From Tubulanus polymorphus (taxonomy: Eukaryota > Nemertea > Palaeonemertea > Tubulaniformes > Tubulanidae), in the NCBI RefSeq assembly GCF_964204645.1, contig NC_134032.1, forward strand, positions 6,693,175-6,757,174: a DNA stretch of 64,000 bases, in the 5' to 3' direction. The stretch's first letter is position 1. Each line of letters starts with the position of its first letter. The translations under genes were made by a program, and so were the position numbers. Under the pieces are notes generated by a model. That model was given only the letters and a program-made list of their open reading frames with translations. It did no database searches and had not been told where the DNA came from. This document shows, in pieces, positions 56,051-64,000 of the stretch.

Positions 56051-57625
56051 TGAGTGATTCGCGGCTCCTCTCCTTCTGGCCGTCCATCGGTAGGGGAGCA
56101 GGGCGGCGATCCCTCATGGGATTCTCATAAGAAATCTAGCCACCCACCTCCCGTCACTCTTGCGACTACGGTACTAGATACCAGTAGTAAACAGAGCCAG
56201 TGCCCAAGTCTGTGCCGCTCTCGTCTCCGGCTCCGGTTGCCCATGCATCGTCTGATATCGTGTCAAGTTGCCCAACCGGGCCAAGAGCTTGCTCGCCCGT
56301 TCGTCGCTCCCCTGGAGCATGTCGTAGGAGACAGTCTCCATCGTCGTCTTCTTCGACCTCATCCAGCCGGAGGAATTACGACCGTTACCATCCGAGAAGG
56401 CCATGCTCCCGGTCAAGCTCCTCGAGGTCAAGATCCTCAAGTAGGAGCGTCCTCAATGTCCTTACAGGAGCTGTCGCAGGATCTCCTTGTCTCCTGAGCA
56501 GAGTCGGCAAAGGGTCGCCTCAACCCGACCGGCTCTGGAGCCCCTCGCTCTCTGTCTTCCGAGTCAGAGAACTCTAGTCCCAGGGATGTTACCCACGCGG
56601 ATCCTGACCGCAAGGATTTCGACGAATATTCTTGGAGGCAGGTCCCATCACGCATCCGGGTTCCAAGGAGTCGTCGCCTTGGATTCCACCATCCGAATTG
56701 ACCACTTCCTGTTCACCATTAACGTTTGACAGACCGCCTTCGGGCTCGTTCGCTACCAGTTTCAACTTTTCAGCACCGGCAGATAGTCCGTTCTACACGC
56801 TCATTCAAAAGGTTTTATGCAAACATGGCGCCACCATGCCTAAACCTCGTAAGTCCGCGGAACAGGCTGAGTACATGGCTTCAGATACCGCCTCCAAGGA
56901 GGATGCTCACGCTCTTGGCGAGTCATCAGTGGTGGCAGCCGAGTTGATGTGTATTGATAAATACGGGTCCAGGACCGACTGACTGGGTTTACCGATCCCC
57001 CGCTGAAGTCGGGCCCCCGAGCCGGGAAAGTTTCTCTCTCTGGCTGAGCCACCTATCGACGGGTTAGGAACATCCTATGGACCCTGTATGAATAGAATTA
57101 TCTAGTTCCTAGGTCAGTGACTCGTGTGATTTTACTGGCTGTCAAGGCTCAAATCAACATGATTCTGGCAGCAAGATCCTCGCTGATTAGGGAAATCCAG
57201 CCGATGGGAAGAGATCGTCCAGAACCTCAAAATTACACAGCCAAATAGGAGAAATATGCTCCCTTCACCGGTAAATGAATTGAGATTAAATGATTGTTAA
57301 CAAATTGAACATGTACACTATTACTACAACATGTTAGCAGATACCAGACGAGTCCTCTCTGGGCTGGAACTCGAGACCGTTTACAGTGCTCAAGGCCTCG
57401 GGAGGCTTACGCACTGTGACAGACCTGTCCTTTCTCAGCAAGCATCTAGTTTCGGATGACCTCACCAAAACAGGTAGATCAGACGCTTCTTCCTGGCAAT
57501 GGGTGGCGTGGATCCAGACACATTCAGGTGCCAAATCCACCCCAAGTCACGTCGCTACCTCCGGGTCATCTAGCACTTGTTTCAAATCACAAAATGGCGA
57601 GCCCATACTTAGTACATCTTCCTAG
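56050..57625 (+). mobile_element. DIRS-like retroelement remnant
   Basis: The 5' part (56200-56570) encodes a Ser/Arg-rich segment (RSSSSRSRSSSRS). Later frames contain VPKASGG-like KASGGLRTVTDLSFLSKHLV (57386 onward) and, in another frame, IHPKSRRYLRV (about 57530-57560). These fit the RT of DIRS-type elements, where VPKASGG-x-R and H-V-P-I-H-P-x-x-R-R-Y-L-R-F occur. No tyrosine recombinase is visible. Heavily broken. Confidence 0.5.
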
Positions 57626-57982
57626 TCAAAAGATATATTTAATTTTCTTCTGTTTTCTTACGGAGAGGTTTCGCAGTTGAAGGATGATGATTTGGTTAAT
57701 TTGCTAAATAAAAATCCTGGATATCTAGGCAGCATTTTCCAAAGCTTAGTATTATTTTTTTCTCAACCTTTTTCGTACTGCTCTTCTGTTCCTCCATATT
57801 TTGACAGGTTTGGGCCTTTTGAATAAAGACTGGTGTTTGATTGATTTGATTGTTCTGATCCATTGTGATCTCAAAAATTTGTTGATTACTTTGAATAATA
57901 CATCACATTAGTAGAGATCACCTTAGCATGTTATAAGTGTACATTGCCGATAGCAATTATATTAAACTTAATATGATTTCAG

Positions 57983-58029
57983 ATTTTATGTCGACATCTT
58001 GATGATCATAAAGCAGGAGGAAAGAAAAG
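57983..58029 (+). CDS. Exon of a second host gene (third from last)
   Basis: Between the acceptor ATGATTTCAG and donor GTGTAA it encodes FYVDILMIIKQEERK. It leaves at phase 1, matching the next exon (Val codon). Upstream exons were not identified. Confidence 0.42.
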
Positions 58030-58530
58030 GTGTAATAAGTATGAATAATGGGCTATATTTGCTGAATGTATCTCTTGACCAAACTACAGTGCCAGTCAGT
58101 AGTGGAGGTTTCATTGATGTTTGTATCTTCGTGCGTTGATAACTTTCTGTTTGAATGGTCTAAAGGTTATCTTGGTAAATGAAACAATTACGTTGCTCAC
58201 GCATGATAAACCCCGAAAATATAGCACTTCTGCTGCACTTACAGGATAAGTCACAGTAGTTTAGGGATATCTTTTCCAATTGACCTTCCAAATAAAACAT
58301 TTTGTATCTACCAATCAAATGAATAAAAGGGGCCAATTTTAAGATGAAAAAATACCCACAAGAAGCAAAATTTTCAATTCAATCATGATAAAGCCTATTT
58401 TTGGAAGGATCATTTGCTAGTTCTTTATATGTGATGAATTGTTGTGTCTAAGTTTGTTATAGCCAGGTTCCACTGTAACTACATGTAGATTTTGATCTAA
58501 TGTTTTCATGTTTAAATGGATCTCTTACAG

Positions 58531-58589
58531 TGAACTTGACGTACCAGGTACTATCGAAACTGTACAGCAACAATCAGTGTGACCTAATT
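58531..58589 (+). CDS. Exon of a second host gene (second from last)
   Basis: The acceptor is TCTCTTACAG and it encodes NLTYQVLSKLYSNNQCDLI. The donor GTGAAA gives phase 0, which matches the terminal exon. Confidence 0.45.
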
Positions 58590-58711
58590 GTGAAACGTAA
58601 CTGATATATATTGTCAGATGCACATGAAGGTATGTATGACTAATCATAGGAAAATACATGTACATGAGTATTATCTTTAAAATTTTGATATATATTTGTG
58701 TCTTCCAGTAG

Positions 58712-58876
58712 GCCATTATGGATTATGTTTTTCGCGTGCTTCTTCCTGAGACACTCATTATAAAATATATGGAGGTTCATGGAATCACTCATGATAAAGC
58801 CGAGGAGCAAATGGTTGAACTTCATAGCAATGAAGATGATTGTTTAAGGTGGCTGCAAGTGGAAATCATTATGTGA
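58712..58876 (+). CDS. Terminal exon of a second host gene
   Basis: The frame AIMDYVFRVLLPETLIIKYM then EVHGITHDKAEEQM continues to TGA 58874-58876. The acceptor is the second AG of CCAGTAG. The pattern Y-V-x-x-V-L-L-P-E-x-L-I, then an AEE helix, recalls from memory the C-terminal helical part of PWWP3/MUM1-like proteins; I could not verify this. Together the three exons give a coherent helical C-terminus of about 90 residues. Confidence 0.5.
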   Translation, partial: AIMDYVFRVLLPETLIIKYMEVHGITHDKAEEQMVELHSNEDDCLRWLQVEIIM

Positions 58877-59144
58877 TGTTTATTGTTTTCTGTAGAGTGT
58901 ATTCAAAATCAGTCATTTACTTCAATCATGGGAATATTTTTAGGTATTGAAAGGGCGCTTACTAAAATTGAAATTAGATTGTTTTTACAAAATAGAATTA
59001 GATTTTATGCGGTTTCGGATACTTAGATAAGACCTGATAATAATCCCTTTGTTATATGGTAACTGTAAATTGGTACCGTAAGTGTTATGTTGAAAAATGA
59101 TAAATGGTACGTGTTAAAAGGTTTTCTCATTTTTAGCTAAACTC

Positions 59145-60045
59145 GGACTTAAGTCCCCGTGGGTAATTGCATTCACTTATCATCCACTTGACTGACCTAA
59201 AACTGAGCCTGTTGGAATCAAGATGACAGTCGCCGCAATCAACGCTTTTTACACATTTTATCAATGAAAATTTTGAAGCAAATCGATCAATTATCTTGAA
59301 CTATATGTGTCCCCCTGTACTCATCAGCATTAGAAGAATTGGGTCAATTGGTTTCAAGATGGCCATCCTGTAACCTTTCTATGTGCTAAAAGGTTATTTT
59401 TGGCTTGAATATGCAAGACCAGTAGCTTCCTAATGGTTTGCCATTTTTCGTTGAAATTTGTGATTGGTATTATAAGGGAAGGGATCTTTAACATATCAGA
59501 CACATATTTTGATCAGTCAAATATTTTGCAGCTGGTGGCCATCTTAGTGTGATGATTACTCATTCGTAAGTGGAAAAATTTCAACGGGTGTTAAATTTGA
59601 GTCTTGATAATTGATAATATTAGCACCGTCATAGCTTTCATCTCCTCATGTGAAATTGGGATCACCCAGTTCCTTTACTCACCATCAGGGGCAGTTGTTG
59701 AATATATTCAATTCGTCCATTTATATTGGTACCTATCCGTTTAAAATTTAGTAACCGCATTCAATTGTAGCTCTTGACTTGTTCTATAATTTGGGTGGGG
59801 TTCAAGGTCATTGGGTTATGTATATTGTCACCAGTGAGTGCTGAATAGCCAAATAACGTAGTATTTTCATATTATGTTGATATCTGGGCTTATTTTGTTA
59901 CAATAATTGCAAAATTGTAGCTCATGACAAGTTCTAGTGGTAAATTCCAAAGGTTTCTGTATAAGAGGCGTAGAATATAGAAATTGTCTGATTTTTGGGC
60001 ATTCCATATCACTTTCCAAGTAGGCATAGTGTTCCTGCACCCCTC
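59145..60045. repeat. Long dispersed repeat, copy 2
   Basis: It is collinear with 48442-49518: GGACTTAAGTCCCCGTGGGT at the start, the ATTGGGTCAATTGG and ATGGCCATCCTGT words, internal units with TTGTAGCTC-TGAC, and TCACTTTCCAAGTAGGCATA at the end. It is more diverged than copy 1. Confidence 0.65.
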
Positions 60046-60059
60046 GTTTAAAAATGTAC

Positions 60060-60880
60060 TCTGAAAAAAAGAATATTCTCTATTTTGTTATGTCATTGAA
60101 GATTCTCTTCTATGGTTCTGCCAACGCAACTTCTTCTAATTTTGATTCCATGTGTGAATTTGTATAATTGATTTGCATTTGCAGGTATGAACTTGTATTG
60201 AATATTCAAACATTTATGTCCATTTGAGGATTATGAGTGTCCATAGATGGAATCAGGTTTCTTTTTAACGTTTTCATTACACTTTGATGTGTTGTCTTGA
60301 TGCCTTTCCTAGGGGCATCGTATAATTTTTATGGACTTTTGCTTTACTGAAGTCCATTTTTGCTCATGTTGGTACAAAATAAGTTGCGAAAGAAGCTTAG
60401 TTTCTCATCTGAACTTTCAAAATGTTCAATGGTGATCTATCAGCTAGATGATATGTCCAACATGACAGCCATGTCTGCCATCTTGAATTTTTCATTGGCA
60501 CCATACAGCCTGCCAACCTATATTGATTTCCTTGACCCTGGTGTATTAGCACGTAAGAGGTCTACCCCTATTAGAATTGGTGACCACCAATTGTCTAATA
60601 TTGCTGCTATATTATCCAATGTATGATTTTCTTCATATTCAATCATTAGCACTGTCACATGTTATATACCTGTAGAAATCTGTGACTAATGAGTATACTC
60701 TACACCAGGGGAGTTGAAAATTTGAATACATTACTACGTATTAGTCAATTTTTATGAAAACCATGTTATGTATTGATAATGATGTTAAATGGCACTTTGT
60801 CTACAAGGTATATATTGATTCCCCTATGTAGATTCAGTTACTTTCGATTTGAGGAATTTCTATCAACCTCAGGTACATGT
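60060..60880. other. No gene supported; dispersed repeat near 60320-60430
   Basis: The part around 60320-60430 (GAAGTCCATTTTTGCTCATG, then CTGAACTTTCAAAATGTTCA) resembles 24140-24250. An 88-codon frame at 60360-60626 lies within it. It contains DFLDPGVLARKRS but has no supporting motif. Confidence 0.4.
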
Positions 60881-60881
60881 A

Positions 60882-61147
60882 AGTAATAGGGGTAATAGGC
60901 TTTCAGATCAAAGGTCGAACGGTCGAGCTCGTAAAAAATGAAAAACATAAAAATAATTACAATTTCTACTTGAATTACTCGCGAAACTCATAAAAATGAA
61001 AAATAAATTCTCACACGCTCGAATTTATTTTTCATTTTATGAGTTTCACTCCTAATTCAAGTAGAAATTGTAATTATTTTTACGTTTTTCATTTTTACTC
61101 ACCCGCCCGTTCAACCTTTAACCCGAAAGCCTATTACCCCTATTACT
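60882..61147. repeat. Nested-palindrome terminal repeat of the polymerase element
   Basis: The arms are about 95 bp with an internal hairpin of 26-27-bp arms and a 10-nt loop (TCACACGCTC). Folded, it would give a stem with a further stem at its tip. The ATTACT at 61142-61147 mirrors the AGTAAT at the outer end, so each terminus carries the end sequence twice. Confidence 0.88.
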
Positions 61148-61229
61148 CTTAAAATATTCATATATATATGAATAACATTTAAATCATTGAACTTCTAAAA
61201 TCAATTTTAATAAAAAATATAGTATTAAA

Positions 61230-64000
61230 ATGGAAGCAAATAAGTACTACTGCCCAACATGTAAGATAAATATAGATAAGTCTCAAAAAGCAAGACACAA
61301 TAAAACTAAAACACATTTAGAGAATAAATTGAAACTAGAGTATAAAGATGATATATTAGAAACTAAATTAGAAGAATTAAAGAATGAAAAAGAAACATAT
61401 AAATGTGATACATGTAATCAATCATTCAGTGATAAAAGATATTATAAAGAACATTTAAAATCTATAAGTCATATTAGAAATAAGAATAATGATATTTTAG
61501 GTGAAGATTATTTTGATAATGATAACGATAAGAAACAGAAGACAATTAAAAGAATAAAAAATAAATTAAACAATAAAAGAACATATATGGAAGATGTAAG
61601 AAATTATATTAATTCATTAGATAATAAAAAAGATATAGAGATAACCGAAGCATTTAAAAGTGATATTGGTCCAGCAGCTATCGAGTTTAAATTTCATAAA
61701 GGAAAAACAATAGAAGAAAATAAAAAACATTTAGAAAATATGAAAGAAATAATAAAAATAATTACAGATGTTGAATATCCTAAAATTAGTATATCAGTTA
61801 AAGTAAAGTTTATAAAATCTGAAGATAAACCAATATATAATATAAATTCTCATTCACAACATATTATATCTAAACAACATATAGATGATAAATTAAATAA
61901 ATGTTATAATGAAGTAAAAACTAAAATAGAAGAGAAATATTTTGAAGGATCTGGTTTAATATTTGATGAGATAATATTTATAACTTTACATGTTTATAAC
62001 ACAAAATATAATAAGTTAACTAAATCAGAACCAATTGATGAAAATAATTTATCATATTATAAAGAACCTGATATTGAAGCATCGAGTTATATTAAACTAC
62101 CATTTAAAACTAATGCTGTAATAAATGTACAAAATTTTGATGATAAATGTTTACTATGGACTATAATAAGTTGTTTACATCCTGCAACTTATAATATTTG
62201 TAGATTAACTCATTATAAACAATTTGAAAATAATTATAAGATAGATAAGTATCCTGTTAGAATTAAAAATATTCCAAAAATAGAAAGAGATAATAATATA
62301 AAGATAAATGTATTTGATTTAATCAAATTACCAAATACAAAAGGAAATAATATTAAACATTATACATTAGAACCTTTATACCTATCAAAAGATTATGATT
62401 CAAATGATGTTATAGATATACTATATTATGAGAATCATTATATGTGGATTAAACAAATAGATTTATTTTTTAGAACAGAAAGTGATCACCATAATAAAAT
62501 ATATCTTTGTAGAAAATGTTTACATAAATTTAGTAATGAAAGTACATTATTAAATCATAAACAACTATGTGATAATCATGATTATTGTAAATTAGTTTTA
62601 CCAAATGAAAAAGATAAAATATTAGAATTCAAAAAATATGATTACAAAAATAAAGTACCATTTGTAATATATGGAGATTTTGAATCATTAAATAAAGAAT
62701 TAACAGATAAAGATAGAAAAGATATATATTATAAAAGAAAGAAATTAAATTCTAATGAAAGTGATTATTCAGATCCTATAATAACAAATACTATTAAAAA
62801 AATTCATCAAAGTGCTGCAGCTTTCGGGTTATATATTAAATCTGATTATCCAGAACTAATTGAAAGTGAATATTATAATTACAGAAATGAAAATGTTATC
62901 AATCATTTTTGTGACTTATTAATTGAATATGAAATAAGATTTAGTAAATTATTGAATACAAATAAAGAAATAATTATGACAGAAGAAGATAAAGAAGAAT
63001 TTGAGTTTGCAGATAAATGTTATTATTGTAATCAAGTATTCTATTCATCTGATAAAAAGGTAAGAGATCATGATCATTTGAATGGAAAGTTTAGAGGCGC
63101 GGCACATGAGAATTGTAATTTGCAAGCAAAGAAAATCAATTTTGTCCCCATTATATTTCATAATCTATCAGGATATGATGCACATTTATTTATCAAACAG
63201 CTATGTTATAAAATAGAAGAAATCAATAATGAAATAGAAATATTAAATTCAAATAGATCAAAAGATAAAATACCAACTTATAAATTTAGAATGTTAGCTA
63301 AAACATCTGAGAATTATATATCATTCCAATTTGGTTGTCTAAGATTTATAGATTCATATAGATTTTTAAATAGTTCATTAGATAACTTATCAAAATCATT
63401 AGTTGATGATGAATTAAAGATATTAAAAGAATATTACCCAAATAATGATGATTTTAAATTAATGAGATATAAAGGAGCAATTCCATATTCTTTCTATAAA
63501 AATCATAATGATTTTAACATAACTGAATTATTGAAAGAACAATTTTATGATGAATTAAAAAATGAATATGTTAAAGATGAAGTCTATAATAGAACATTGA
63601 ATATTTGGAATCATTTCAAAATAGAAAATCATGGGCAATTAGTAGATTTATATTTAAAATCAGATGTATTATTATTAACCGATATATTCGAAAGGTTTAG
63701 AGATGTAAACCTAAAATATTTTAACATTGATCCTTGTCATTGTTATTCATCACCAGGATTAACATGGGATTGTGGATTAAAATTTACAGATATAAAAATG
63801 GATTTGTTAACAAATATAGATCAATTATTATTATTTGAAAAATCTATAAGAGGAGGTGTTTCAGGTGTATTGGGTGATAGATATTTCAATGTAAATGATA
63901 ATCCTGGATATAAATTATTATACATAGATGCAAATAATCTTTATGGTTGGGCAATGATGGAACCACAACCTTATGGGATGTTTGAAATAACTGAAGTTTT
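61230..64000 (+). CDS. polB: Protein-primed-type family B DNA polymerase (3' end outside window)
   Basis: An uninterrupted frame of 923 codons with no stop before the window end. Start ATG 61230 is the first in frame after the terminal repeat. Order: C2H2 fingers at C8/C11/H23/H29 and C59/C62/H75/H81; a region with INVQNFDDKCLLWTI (about 290-310), conserved in Polinton polymerases; a third finger (C427, C430, H443, then C447 or H450); exonuclease motif I YGDFES (D483, E485); an endonuclease-VII-like insert with C597/C600, DHDH 613-616, NGKFRG 618-623 and H626-C629; Exo II HNLSGYD (N645, D650); Exo III YLKSD (Y808, D812); RGGVSG near 874-879; polymerase motif A YIDANNLYG (D900). Motifs B and C lie beyond 64000. 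All visible catalytic residues are kept. Pfam DNA_pol_B_2 is the expected match. It should copy the element from a protein primer. Confidence 0.93.
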   Translation, partial: MEANKYYCPTCKINIDKSQKARHNKTKTHLENKLKLEYKDDILETKLEELKNEKETYKCDTCNQSFSDKRYYKEHLKSISHIRNKNNDILGEDYFDNDNDKKQKTIKRIKNKLNNKRTYMEDVRNYINSLDNKKDIEITEAFKSDIGPAAIEFKFHKGKTIEENKKHLENMKEIIKIITDVEYPKISISVKVKFIKSEDKPIYNINSHSQHIISKQHIDDKLNKCYNEVKTKIEEKYFEGSGLIFDEIIFITLHVYNTKYNKLTKSEPIDENNLSYYKEPDIEASSYIKLPFKTNAVINVQNFDDKCLLWTIISCLHPATYNICRLTHYKQFENNYKIDKYPVRIKNIPKIERDNNIKINVFDLIKLPNTKGNNIKHYTLEPLYLSKDYDSNDVIDILYYENHYMWIKQIDLFFRTESDHHNKIYLCRKCLHKFSNESTLLNHKQLCDNHDYCKLVLPNEKDKILEFKKYDYKNKVPFVIYGDFESLNKELTDKDRKDIYYKRKKLNSNESDYSDPIITNTIKKIHQSAAAFGLYIKSDYPELIESEYYNYRNENVINHFCDLLIEYEIRFSKLLNTNKEIIMTEEDKEEFEFADKCYYCNQVFYSSDKKVRDHDHLNGKFRGAAHENCNLQAKKINFVPIIFHNLSGYDAHLFIKQLCYKIEEINNEIEILNSNRSKDKIPTYKFRMLAKTSENYISFQFGCLRFIDSYRFLNSSLDNLSKSLVDDELKILKEYYPNNDDFKLMRYKGAIPYSFYKNHNDFNITELLKEQFYDELKNEYVKDEVYNRTLNIWNHFKIENHGQLVDLYLKSDVLLLTDIFERFRDVNLKYFNIDPCHCYSSPGLTWDCGLKFTDIKMDLLTNIDQLLLFEKSIRGGVSGVLGDRYFNVNDNPGYKLLYIDANNLYGWAMMEPQPYGMFEITEV

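Larger units (their letters stand above)
60882..64000 (+). mobile_element. Polinton/Maverick-like DNA transposon, left part (runs beyond the window)
   Basis: It begins AGTAATAGGGGTAATAGG at 60882. The outer arm 60882-60977 is repeated inverted at 61053-61147, and between them a second palindrome (60984-61010 with 61021-61046) forms an inner hairpin, so the terminus is a nested palindrome. CTTAAAATATTCATATATAT follows, as in the element at 34020. The presumed left copy of the 6-bp target duplication is CATGTA (60876-60881); the right copy is outside the window. The first gene inside is a family B DNA polymerase on the + strand. Base composition drops sharply to AT-rich inside the element. Confidence 0.9.

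Noticed and set aside
56054-56577. Ser/Arg-rich frame as a possible splicing factor
   Set aside because: It is followed by DIRS-like RT remnants and has stops and frame changes; it fits a retroelement gag-like region better.

Overview
The window is animal nuclear DNA, most likely from a marine invertebrate; the phylum cannot be fixed from sequence. The reasons are short exons with GT-AG introns, dispersed TTAGGG-like stretches, tRNA-derived SINEs, and a typical invertebrate mix of mobile elements: LINEs with AP-endonuclease, Penelope-like elements with GIY-YIG, BEL/Pao, a DIRS-like remnant, foldback elements and a Polinton-like element. There is no bacterial-style gene organisation.

1-8.2 kb holds no gene I can support. 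It has a 120-bp direct repeat pair, a MITE, CAT/CAC and 51-bp tandem repeats, a SINE and nested inverted repeats. 8.2-42.1 kb is dominated by one host gene on the + strand that can be assembled from start codon to stop codon: a signal-peptide exon, tandem PLAT/LH2-like modules, and a terminal PAN/Apple-like exon. Nearly all exons join in matching phase, and module boundaries are always phase 1, so the modules are symmetrical 1-1 units as expected for exon shuffling in extracellular proteins. Its large introns carry a perfect 1.1-kb (GT)n tract, a foldback element with an 8-bp target duplication, minisatellites, a decayed Penelope-like element, a 1.5-kb non-autonomous palindromic element and a nearly intact LINE in reverse orientation.

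42.1-46.5 kb holds Penelope-like 3' ends, two of them head to head, a CR1-like LINE with an esterase-type ORF1, and a foldback element that interrupts the LINE. 46.5-57.7 kb is repeat-rich: a MITE, a long dispersed repeat with internal tandem units, SINEs with hairpin tails, a 53-bp tandem array, a BEL/Pao remnant on the - strand and a DIRS-like remnant on the + strand. 57.98-58.88 kb holds three phase-compatible exons that look like the 3' end of a second host gene. A second copy of the long dispersed repeat follows at 59.1-60.0 kb.

60,882 to the window end is the left part of a Polinton/Maverick-like element: an AGT-starting terminus built as a nested palindrome, then an AT-rich uninterrupted reading frame (61,230 to beyond 64,000) for a protein-primed-type family B DNA polymerase with C2H2 fingers and an endonuclease-VII-like insert. 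The 1.5-kb element at 34,020-35,521 has the same palindromic termini and a perfect 6-bp target duplication, so it is probably a non-autonomous derivative mobilised by this polymerase family. This pair, with its T-shaped ends, is the most novel system in the window.
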